Shown piece by piece: positions 18,849-28,087 of a DNA stretch of 64,000 bases. A model generated the notes under the pieces. It ran no database searches and was not told where the DNA came from. It was given only the letters and a program-made list of their open reading frames with translations. The DNA is taken from the NCBI RefSeq assembly GCF_009746585.1, contig NZ_WRPO01000001.1, positions 186,001 through 250,000 on the forward strand, written 5' to 3'. Made by a program: the position numbers and the translations under genes. Numbering within the stretch: position 1 is the first letter of the stretch; every line of letters starts with the position of its first letter. Origin of the DNA: Novosphingobium aquimarinum. GTDB taxonomy: Bacteria > Pseudomonadota > Alphaproteobacteria > Sphingomonadales > Sphingomonadaceae.

Positions 18849-19199
18849 TCATGATAGCTTCGTCACCAGCCGACGCGCCAGAGTGCCGACGATCGTTCCC
18901 GCGACGGTCGCGACGATGTCGGCGACGAGATCGAGCCAGTCGCCGTCGCGGCCGAGGTGCATGGTCAGTTGCAGGATCTCGATCCCGGCACCCAGTACGG
19001 TGAGCAGCGCAATCAGGCGCAGTGCCGACAAGCGCGGCCAGAGCATCTTTGCCCCCGCCGCCAGCGCGAAGAAGGCGGCCATATGGTTCAGCTTGTCCCA
19101 ATGGAATCCATTGGTCGGCGGGTGGGGCGAAAGCGCTTCGTACAGTATGAAAGCGAGCGCCAGCGCATAGCCCAGGCGGAGAATCGGAACGTGTCGCAT
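18849..19199 (-). CDS. VanZ-like small membrane protein
   Basis: 116 aa with four likely membrane helices. The VanZ-type features are ALSPHPPTNGFHWDKLNHM and the later GAGIEILQLTMHLGRDGDW with Asp-Leu-Val-Ala-Asp. The family is named after a teicoplanin-resistance protein, but most members have no known function. The start MRHVPILRLG was chosen because the upstream frame has no membrane character. It lies just upstream of the M28 peptidase gene on the same strand. Confidence 0.85.
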   Translation of the reverse strand: MRHVPILRLGYALALAFILYEALSPHPPTNGFHWDKLNHMAAFFALAAGAKMLWPRLSALRLIALLTVLGAGIEILQLTMHLGRDGDWLDLVADIVATVAGTIVGTLARRLVTKLS

Positions 19200-19362
19200 C
19201 GTGCCCCTATCGCACCGCGGCGCGGCCATGAGAATGCCGCATTGCAACATGTCGGCGCCAATCCGTCGCGCAGGCCCCTTCGCCCTGCCTTGCGCGCCCG
19301 TGCGTGGCTCTGTAGAGACCCGGCCAACTCCCGTATTCACGGTTTATTCCAGAGGATTTCCG

Positions 19363-21036
<1,674 letters not shown>

Positions 21037-21127
21037 GCATTAAGGTAAACGTCTATAAACCTGAACAGCCCTCGCTTACTCGGTTCACCTTTCCGACAGT
21101 GCCATTCGTCTAAACCCATTCATGAGC

Positions 21128-21160
21128 CGCTCTCGCCGTGCGGCCTCTGGTTGGAGAGCG
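21128..21160 (+). promoter_or_regulatory. Leader hairpin before the RcnB-like gene
   Basis: CGCTCTC and GAGAGCG form a 7-bp stem with a 19-base loop, directly before the AAAGGG ribosome site and the ATG at 21176. It may influence translation or mRNA stability; no riboswitch class recognised. Confidence 0.35.
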
Positions 21161-21175
21161 AAAGGGTTCTGGTTC

Positions 21176-22279
21176 ATGGGTAAGTTTGAAAAGGGCAAGC
21201 GACTGCTGCGCGGCACTGGCTGGACGGCGATGGCCGCGGCCATCGCAATGATGGCGCTTCCAGCCGAGGCGGCCGAGGGCCAGCGCGACTGGCGAGCTGG
21301 CAGCCGCGACGGCGGAGCAATGAACGCACGGCAGGTCGAACGGCGCGCGCAGCGGATCGAACCGCCGTCGCAGCGGGTCGACATGCGGGCCCAGCGCATC
21401 GAACGTAGCGGCGAGCAGCGCGCTCAGCAGATCGACAACCGCAGCGAGCGCCGCGCGAACCGCGTCGAGCGGCAAGGCGATCGCGCGGCGGACTATGCAG
21501 CACGGCGAGGCGACAACGCAGCGGCGCGCCGGATAGACCGGTCGAGCGAACGGGCGGCACAACGCATCGAGAACCGCGGTGATCGCCGCGCCGATCGCGT
21601 CGAGAACCGTTGGGATCGGCGTGCCGATACCGTGCGCGATCGCGAATACAATCGTGGCGATCGGGCGCGGGACTGGCAGCGTAACCGCACTTACGGCGAC
21701 CGCACCAATGCCCAGACCAACGACGGCCGCACCGCCGACTGGCGCAATGGCCGTGACAACAACTGGCGCAACGGTCGTGACAACAATTGGCGCAACGGTC
21801 GTGACAACAATTGGCGTAATGGTCGCGACAACAATTGGCGTAATGGTCGCGACAACGACTGGCGCAATGGTCGTGACAACAACTGGCGCAACGGTCGCGA
21901 CAACAACTGGCGGGACGGCGATCGTCGCTGGTCGCAGAATCGCGATTACCGCCGCGATCGCAATTACCGGAACTGGAGCCGCGATTGGCGGCGCAACAAC
22001 CGGTACGACTGGCAGCGCTATCGTTCGAGCAACCGCGCGCACTATCGCATCGGCCGCTACTATGCGCCCTACCGCAACTACTCGTACCGCAGGGTCAGCA
22101 TCGGCTTCTCGCTGGGCTCGCTGTTCTACGGCAACCGCTACTGGATCAACGATCCCTGGTCGTACCGCCTGCCGGACGTCTACGGCCCCTATCGCTGGGT
22201 CCGCTATTACGACGACGTCCTTCTGGTGGATACCTACACCGGCGAAGTGGTCGACGTGATCTACGACTTCTTCTTCTAA
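21176..22279 (+). CDS. RcnB-family periplasmic protein with Arg/Asn-rich tandem repeat
   Basis: 367 aa. A signal peptide ends near PAEA. An Arg- and Glu/Asp-rich coiled-coil-like region follows (QRIE, RRADRVEN periodicity), then seven tandem WRNGRDNN-type octapeptides (about residues 189-244), then an Arg/Tyr-rich stretch and a C-terminal RcnB domain (YGPYRWVRYYDDVLLVDTYT). RcnB in E. coli is a periplasmic factor in nickel/cobalt homeostasis, and sphingomonads carry many divergent members. The protein is strongly basic and low in complexity before the last 60 residues, so metal function is uncertain. The start is set by the ribosome site AAAGGG. Confidence 0.85.
   Translation: MGKFEKGKRLLRGTGWTAMAAAIAMMALPAEAAEGQRDWRAGSRDGGAMNARQVERRAQRIEPPSQRVDMRAQRIERSGEQRAQQIDNRSERRANRVERQGDRAADYAARRGDNAAARRIDRSSERAAQRIENRGDRRADRVENRWDRRADTVRDREYNRGDRARDWQRNRTYGDRTNAQTNDGRTADWRNGRDNNWRNGRDNNWRNGRDNNWRNGRDNNWRNGRDNDWRNGRDNNWRNGRDNNWRDGDRRWSQNRDYRRDRNYRNWSRDWRRNNRYDWQRYRSSNRAHYRIGRYYAPYRNYSYRRVSIGFSLGSLFYGNRYWINDPWSYRLPDVYGPYRWVRYYDDVLLVDTYTGEVVDVIYDFFF
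21740..21907 (+). repeat. Seven tandem 24-bp units inside the RcnB-like gene
   Basis: Seven consecutive units of 24 bases, each encoding WRNGRDNN (unit five ends ND), with silent third-base differences between copies. An eighth partial unit (WRDGD) follows. The length divides by three, so copy-number change keeps the frame. Confidence 0.95.
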
Positions 22280-22305
22280 ACGGTTTTCGGCACGCAGTGC
22301 CGGAC

Positions 22306-22339
22306 AGGAGCCTTCCGCACCCCTTGGCGGAAGGCTCCT
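22306..22339. terminator. Strong bidirectional terminator
   Basis: AGGAGCCTTCCGC and GCGGAAGGCTCCT form a perfect 13-bp stem with an 8-base loop between the convergent RcnB-like and cytochrome b561 genes. Confidence 0.85.
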
Positions 22340-22355
22340 TGCGTTTGGCCGGAGC

Positions 22356-22916
22356 TTAGAGCCCGCGCCGCTGGCGCAAGAGGGGAATCATCCGGGCGAG
22401 CGTCCCGTCGTGATCCAAGAACTGATGCTTGAGCGCGCCAAGCACATGCAGGCCGATGAGGACCAGGAACGCCGTCCCGAAAATCTCGTGGACCTCGTGA
22501 AACGTGCCGCCGGTGGCCTTGTCCGCACCGACCGGGAGTGCCGGCATGTCGAATAGTCCGAACACACTGACCGGCTTGCCACCGGTCGAGACCATCGCCC
22601 AACCGGTGAGCGGCATTCCGATCATCAGGAAATAGAACAACGAGTGGACCGAACGGGCGAGCACGGCTTCCCATGGCGCGAGGCTCGCGGGAAGCGGCGG
22701 CGGGCGATGCGCTATTCGCCATAAGATGCGCAGGACCGAGAGGATGAGGATGGTGATGCCGAAGGCCTTGTGATTGGCCATGATCTGCATCTTTTCCGCT
22801 TTCGGCATGCCGTCGGCCACCCACACGGCGACGAAGTTCAGCGCGATCAGCAGAGCGATGACCCAGTGAAGTGCAATGGCGACCCTGGTGTAGGTCTGGT
22901 TCTCGGGAATACGCAT
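22356..22916 (-). CDS. Cytochrome b561 family protein
   Basis: 186 aa, four membrane helices. Haem-ligand histidines are likely in ALHWVIALL (helix 1), ANHKAFGI (helix 2), FHEVHEIFG (helix 4 start) and LIGLHVLGALKHQF. It belongs to the prokaryotic CybB type, a di-haem b cytochrome that passes electrons between quinol and an acceptor such as superoxide. The start MRIPENQTYTRV matches the family; twelve codons further upstream are also open. Confidence 0.92.
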   Translation of the reverse strand: MRIPENQTYTRVAIALHWVIALLIALNFVAVWVADGMPKAEKMQIMANHKAFGITILILSVLRILWRIAHRPPPLPASLAPWEAVLARSVHSLFYFLMIGMPLTGWAMVSTGGKPVSVFGLFDMPALPVGADKATGGTFHEVHEIFGTAFLVLIGLHVLGALKHQFLDHDGTLARMIPLLRQRRGL

Positions 22917-23019
22917 GGCCCTCTGGATGGATCTGCGACGCAGAGAAGGCAAGCGGGTTTACGAAGCCGTCTCGCGCGGCATAGTGGTGATCCGAATTCA
23001 CCCCGCATTGAACGAGACG

Positions 23020-23685
23020 ATGAAGCAGGAATTCCCCGACCGAAAGGCTCTCGCCGCGCTAGGCCAGAAAGTGCGCGAGCGCCTGGCGCGCGATCCCTCG
23101 GTTTATCGCCTGCCGGTCGAGGATGCGGAGATTTTCGCGGTCGGCGATTTTCTCGACGCCGATGAATGCGATGTGCTGGTTCGCCTGATCGACGATGTCG
23201 CTCGCCCCTCGACGCTCTACAAGGGCACCGAGATCGAGGCCTACCGGACGAGCTACTCGGGCGACGTGCCGCAGACGGAACCGCAGATCCGCATCGTCGA
23301 GCGGCGCCTTTCGGATCTGCTCGGCATCGACCTCGGATGGGGCGAGACGGTGCAGGGCCAACGCTATGCGCCCGGCCAGGAATACCGCGGCCACTGCGAC
23401 TGGTTCGACGTCCACGCCGACTACTGGAAAGGCGAAAGCCGGAACGGCGGGCAGCGCAGCTGGACGGCGATGGCCTACCTCAACAATGTCGAGGAAGGCG
23501 GCGAGACCGAATTCACACAGCTCGGCTTCGCGATCCCGCCGCAGCGCGGATCGCTGGTGTTCTGGAACAATGCCCTGCCCGACGGGCGAACCAACCCCGC
23601 CACGCTACACGCCGCCAAGCCCGTGGTGCGGGGCGTGAAGTACGTCATCACCAAGTGGTTTCGCACCAGGCCCTGGCTGGGCTGA
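23020..23685 (+). CDS. Prolyl 4-hydroxylase-like 2-oxoglutarate/Fe(II) oxygenase
   Basis: 221 aa. The C-terminal double-stranded beta-helix carries the iron triad: His and Asp in YRGHCDWFDVH, and the distal His in NPATLHAAKPV. The 2-oxoglutarate-binding Lys is probably in VRGVKYVITKWF. The N-terminal 40 residues are helical. Bacterial members hydroxylate proline or related residues in proteins or small peptides; the target is unknown. Divergent from cytochrome b561; ends 13 bases before the lysK stop on the opposite strand. Confidence 0.9.
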   Translation: MKQEFPDRKALAALGQKVRERLARDPSVYRLPVEDAEIFAVGDFLDADECDVLVRLIDDVARPSTLYKGTEIEAYRTSYSGDVPQTEPQIRIVERRLSDLLGIDLGWGETVQGQRYAPGQEYRGHCDWFDVHADYWKGESRNGGQRSWTAMAYLNNVEEGGETEFTQLGFAIPPQRGSLVFWNNALPDGRTNPATLHAAKPVVRGVKYVITKWFRTRPWLG

Positions 23686-23698
23686 GCGGCACTGCGGC

Positions 23699-25315
23699 TC
23701 AGGTCGCGGCAAGCGCCTCGGCGATCAGCTTGCGGCTTTCGGGAATCCCGTAAAGCGCGATGAAGCTGCCCATGCGCGGCCCCTGGCTGGAACCGAGCAG
23801 CGTTTCGTACAAGGCGCGGAACCAGTCGCGCAGCGTTTCGAAGCCGAATTCCTCGCGCTTGCCAATTTCGTAGACCAGCGTCTGGATGTCCTCGGCCGAT
23901 GTGCCCGGCGGCACCTTCGCGAGCTCGCCATCGAGGGCCCTCAGGGCCGCCGCTTCGTTCGCGGCGGGCGCACGCTTCTTGAGCGTGGGCGCGATATAAT
24001 CGCGGGCGTAATTTGCGGCGGCAATCACCATGCCATGAAACCCGGGGGTCTCCCAGATCCTTGGATCATTCACATAATTACGGATATAGTCTTCCAAATG
24101 CTCCGGTTTCGCTTCGGCGCCTAAGACACCCGCTAAGTTGAGTAGCAATCCGAATGTGACCGCTGGCGTGTCGCCAGCCCCCACGCTGCCGCCGTTGGCA
24201 CGCAGAAGGTGCCACACGGGATTGCCGAGCTGCTTGTCGACCGCCTGGTCAGGAAGATTGCCGCGAAACTGCCAGTACTCGTCGACCGCCTTCGGAATCA
24301 CGCCGATGTGCAGCTGCTTGGCGCTCTTGGGTTCGCGGAAGATGTAGAAGCCCAGGCTTTCCTCGGTCCCGTACGTCAGCCACTCGTCGATGGTGAGACC
24401 GTTGCCCTTGGACTTGGAGATCTTCTCGCCCTTCTCGTCGAGGAAGAGCTCGTAGATCATGCCTTCGGGGCGTCGTCCGCCGAGGATCTTGGCGATCTTG
24501 CCCGACTGCGTCACGCTGTCGGTCAGGTCCTTGCCGCACATCTCGTAGTCGACGCCGAGAGCCACCCAGCGCATCGCCCAGTCGACCTTCCATTGCAGCT
24601 TGGCCTGCCCGCCGAAGATGGTCTGTTCGACCGCTTCGCCATTTTCGTCGGTGAAGCGGATCATGCCGCTCGCTGGATCGAGCACTTCGATCGGCACTTG
24701 CAGCACGACGCCACTGGTCGGCGAGATCGGCAGTACGGGCGAATAGGTTTGCCGCCGTTCCTCGCGCAGAGTCGGCAGCATGACGCCCATGATCGCATCG
24801 TAGTGCGACAGCACGTTGGCCAGCGCATCGTCGAAGGCGCCCGAATTGTAGCGGTCGCTGGCCGAGACGAATTCGTATTCGAAGCCGAAGCGATCAAGAA
24901 AGTCGCGGAGCTGCGCATTGTTATGATGCGCGAAGCTCTCGTAGGTGGAACCGAACGGGTTCGGGATGCGCGACAGCGGCTTGCCGAGATTGGCGGACAG
25001 CAGCGCCGGATCGGGCACATTGTCCGGCACTTTGCGCAAGCCATCCATGTCGTCCGAGAACGCGACCAGCCGCGTCTTGCCGTCTTCGGGGCGCGCGCCG
25101 ATCAGAACCTCGTAGGCGCGCCGGACCAGCGTCGTGCGCAGGACTTCCTGAAACGTGCCGATATGCGGCAGGCCCGAGGGGCCGTAGCCCGTTTCGAACA
25201 GCACGGGCGCGCCGCCGGGCTTGCCATCGGGAAAGCGCTTCAACAGCTTCTGCGCTTCCTGGAACGGCCAGGCCTTGGATACGCGTGCGGCTTCGGTCAG
25301 GGCATCTTCGGTCAT
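23699..25315 (-). CDS. lysK: Lysyl-tRNA synthetase, class I
   Basis: 538 aa. Class I signature HIGT at residues 51-54 (GPSGLPHIGTF) and the KMSKS equivalent EKISKSKGNG. It charges tRNA-Lys; class I LysRS replaces the class II form in many alphaproteobacteria. MTEDALTEAARVSK at 25315 is the likely start. A segment around 24050-24170 is noticeably richer in A/T than the rest of the gene, although the protein stays continuous. Confidence 0.96.
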   Translation of the reverse strand: MTEDALTEAARVSKAWPFQEAQKLLKRFPDGKPGGAPVLFETGYGPSGLPHIGTFQEVLRTTLVRRAYEVLIGARPEDGKTRLVAFSDDMDGLRKVPDNVPDPALLSANLGKPLSRIPNPFGSTYESFAHHNNAQLRDFLDRFGFEYEFVSASDRYNSGAFDDALANVLSHYDAIMGVMLPTLREERRQTYSPVLPISPTSGVVLQVPIEVLDPASGMIRFTDENGEAVEQTIFGGQAKLQWKVDWAMRWVALGVDYEMCGKDLTDSVTQSGKIAKILGGRRPEGMIYELFLDEKGEKISKSKGNGLTIDEWLTYGTEESLGFYIFREPKSAKQLHIGVIPKAVDEYWQFRGNLPDQAVDKQLGNPVWHLLRANGGSVGAGDTPAVTFGLLLNLAGVLGAEAKPEHLEDYIRNYVNDPRIWETPGFHGMVIAAANYARDYIAPTLKKRAPAANEAAALRALDGELAKVPPGTSAEDIQTLVYEIGKREEFGFETLRDWFRALYETLLGSSQGPRMGSFIALYGIPESRKLIAEALAAT

Positions 25316-25452
25316 GGGACGCGCTCTTCGCGGGAATGCGCCCATTCCGCAAGAGCCAAGCTTCGAATCCACGCGGAGGGGAACCTCCCTGCAATGGAGC
25401 CGTTGGGCATATCAACATTCGTTAATATGCCAATCCAGGGAGCCGGACCCCC

Positions 25453-26343
25453 GTGAATTATCTCGATACCCTGCGCGAACAGGTCGATCTGATGGTCAAG
25501 GGATTCGTGCAGGCGCTGCCGTCCATCGCCATTGCGCTGATCATCATCGTCATCACGTGGCTGGCAGCGAAGGGCGCGGTGAAAATCGCCGACAGGATCA
25601 CCGGCAAGACCCATATTCGTGAAGATCTCAAGGCCCTGGTCGATACGATCGTCAAGCTGGCGATCTGGATCGTAGGCCTGCTCATCGCGGCGACGGCCGC
25701 CATTCCCAGCTTCACACCGGCCGGCGCGTTTGCCGGCCTGGGCATCGGCGCGGTCGCCATCGGCTTTGCTTTCCAGGATATCTTCGAGAACTTCCTCGCC
25801 GGCGTGCTGATCATGCTGCGCGAAAAGATGCGGTTGGGCGACGTGATCGAGTGCGAAGGCATCCTCGGCAAGGTCGAGAAGATCACCTTGCGCGAAACCC
25901 ACGTTCGTCAGCTCTCCAACGAGCTGACCGTCGTGCCCAATTCGATGCTGTTCAAGAATCCGGTGAAGATCCTCACCGACGAAGTCATTCGTCGCAACGA
26001 GGTGGTGATCGGCGTGTCGTACGATACCGATCTCGAACAGGCGCAGGACATCATCCTGAAGACCGTCGAAAGCATCGACGCCGTGAACGGCGACAAGCCG
26101 GTCATCGTCTATGCGCAGGAGTTCAACTCCAGCTCGATCGACTTCCTCGTGCAGTGGTGGGCCAAATCCACCCCGCGCGACCTGCGCCAGACGAAGAGCG
26201 AGATCATTATCGCGGTAAAAAAGGCGCTCGACGAGGCGGGCATCGAGATCCCGTTCCCCTACATCACCCATACGTTCAAAGAGAACGTGCCTCTGGTGCA
26301 AGCCTCGACCGAAGGCCAGGCGGCGGACAACGACGCCGCCTGA
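25453..26343 (+). CDS. MscS-type mechanosensitive channel
   Basis: 296 aa starting at a GTG with GGGAG upstream. Three membrane helices are followed by the pore-lining helix (AGAFAGLGIGAVAIGFAFQD) and then the beta domain (FLAGVLIMLREKMRLGDVI and VVPNSMLFKNPV). It opens under membrane tension to release solutes during osmotic downshock. The length is that of the small MscS type. Divergent from lysK over a 137-base spacer. Confidence 0.93.
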   Translation: MNYLDTLREQVDLMVKGFVQALPSIAIALIIIVITWLAAKGAVKIADRITGKTHIREDLKALVDTIVKLAIWIVGLLIAATAAIPSFTPAGAFAGLGIGAVAIGFAFQDIFENFLAGVLIMLREKMRLGDVIECEGILGKVEKITLRETHVRQLSNELTVVPNSMLFKNPVKILTDEVIRRNEVVIGVSYDTDLEQAQDIILKTVESIDAVNGDKPVIVYAQEFNSSSIDFLVQWWAKSTPRDLRQTKSEIIIAVKKALDEAGIEIPFPYITHTFKENVPLVQASTEGQAADNDAA

Positions 26344-26421
26344 TCGAGTTTGCTGCCCCTAGTCCCGCGATCTTGAATTGTAGATCACTTCGGTCAGAAT
26401 GGCGGGCAAGGGGGAAAGAAC

Positions 26422-27855
26422 ATGTTCGCTCGCTATGGGAGCGCGCTGGCGCTCGGTCTGGTAACCGCCCTGTGCTTGCCGCAAGGGCTCGCCCTATCCA
26501 AGGCAGTTGTGATCGAAGGTGCGACCTTGGTCGACGTGGTCGATGGCCAGCCTCGGCGAAAACTGGCAACCCTCGTCATCGAAGGCGACCGCATCGTCCA
26601 ATCGTCTCTGGTCAAGGAGACGGCTAAATCCGATCAGCCGCGGGTGCTTTCGGCGTCAGACCACTTTGTGCTGCCGGGCCTCGCCGACATGCACGTGCAC
26701 GTCTGGGACGAGGCGGAGCTTGGCGCTTATCTCGCGCATGGCGTAACGACTGTCCGCAACATGTCGGGTATGCCTTTCCACCTGGATTTGGCGCGGCGGA
26801 TCGAAGAAGGTTCGCTTGTCGGACCGCGACTACTGACGACGGGACCGATCCTCAACAGCCCGGGCCCGAACGCGCAGATCAATCACCAGATGGTCAAGAC
26901 CGCCGCCGAAGCGCGAGAAGCGCTCGCGGCGCAGGCGGACACCGGTTACAAACGGATCAAGGTGTATTCGAACCTGCAACGCGAGCCCTACGAGGCCATT
27001 CTTGAGGAGGCGAGCAAGCGAGGCATGCTTGTGACCGGCCACTCCCCCGAAGGCTCGCGGGGGCCGGGAATTCCCTTCGAAGAACCGTTCGCGATCCCCT
27101 TCGAGGACGTGCTCGACGATGGCTTCGAGACGATCGAACACAGCGAATCGATCCTCTGGCATGGCCTCACGGACCGCCTGGACGAAAGCGCCGCCCGCGA
27201 ACTGGCGCGCAGGATCGCCACCGCCGGTGTCACGGTGACGCCCACGCTGCTCGCGCATCACAATCTTGTTCGCGTTGCCGAAAGCGACGGGGCCTTTGCC
27301 CGCAGGCCGGAAGCCGCGACGCTTAATCCGATCGAGCAACAGACCGAAACTCAATATATCGCGACATGGGCGGCGCGCGATGCCGCCGACCACCTCGACA
27401 AGGACGCGTTCATCGGCACGCTGACCCGCCTGATGGCCGAAGAAGGCGTACCTCTCGTCACGGGGAGCGACGCTGGCATCTTTGCCAATCCGCCGGGCGT
27501 CTCCCTGATCGACGAACTGGAACTGCTCGTGCGAGCGGGCCTGACGCCGGCCGAGGTCATTGCCGCCTCGACGCGAGAGGTCGCTCGTTTGCTGGGGGAA
27601 GACGAGCGAAGCGGCTGCCTTGACGTCGGCTGCGCAGCCGATCTCGTCATCTATTCGTGTGATCCGACCGAGCGCATCTCGTGCGCGCGAAGGCCCCTCG
27701 CCGTCGTCCGCCGGGGTCGCTTGTTCGATCGCGCGGAGCTTGACGCCATGCTCGAACAGGCCCGGCACCCAGATGTCGAGCGGACCTTGCGCAATCTGAC
27801 GGAAGGCATGGCGGCGCAAGGCACGCCGATCGATCCGGCGGCACTGGGTCTCTAG
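26422..27855 (+). CDS. Secreted metal-dependent amidohydrolase
   Basis: 477 aa with a hydrophobic N-terminus (ALALGLVTALCLPQGLA) that looks like a signal peptide. Amidohydrolase-superfamily metal ligands are DMHVHVWD (HxH), a lysine in GYKRIKVYS, His in VTGHSPEG, His in TIEHSES and Asp in VTGSDAGIF. A composite beta domain surrounds the barrel (GATLVDVVDGQ and DLVIYSCDP). It resembles imidazolonepropionase- and prolidase-like secreted hydrolases; the substrate is not predictable. Confidence 0.9.
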   Translation: MFARYGSALALGLVTALCLPQGLALSKAVVIEGATLVDVVDGQPRRKLATLVIEGDRIVQSSLVKETAKSDQPRVLSASDHFVLPGLADMHVHVWDEAELGAYLAHGVTTVRNMSGMPFHLDLARRIEEGSLVGPRLLTTGPILNSPGPNAQINHQMVKTAAEAREALAAQADTGYKRIKVYSNLQREPYEAILEEASKRGMLVTGHSPEGSRGPGIPFEEPFAIPFEDVLDDGFETIEHSESILWHGLTDRLDESAARELARRIATAGVTVTPTLLAHHNLVRVAESDGAFARRPEAATLNPIEQQTETQYIATWAARDAADHLDKDAFIGTLTRLMAEEGVPLVTGSDAGIFANPPGVSLIDELELLVRAGLTPAEVIAASTREVARLLGEDERSGCLDVGCAADLVIYSCDPTERISCARRPLAVVRRGRLFDRAELDAMLEQARHPDVERTLRNLTEGMAAQGTPIDPAALGL

Positions 27856-28087
27856 CAGCGCCAATCTGCGACGCGAAAATTGGGCCGCGATCCACGCGTG
27901 CGGCAGGGCGGTCTCGTGGACGCAAAAAAACCGGTCCCGCCGAACCGCCGATCGAGATGACGCCAACACGCAATAAGATCTGCGCTGCGCTGCCCTGACC
28001 TTCCCTTTCACATTCATCGCACCCTTTCCGACATCGCCGACATTACGCGCCGTTTACTTTTCGTTCCGCCCTCCCCATGCTCTGGGC

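Noticed and set aside
21579..22259. Thr/Ala-rich frame overlapping the RcnB-like repeat
   Set aside because: Out-of-frame reading of the 24-bp repeat gives low-complexity sequence only.
27856..28087. 232-base spacer between the amidohydrolase and helicase genes searched for tRNA, sRNA or promoter
   Set aside because: Only a weak 5-bp repeat (GCCGC/GCGGC) was seen; nothing supportable.
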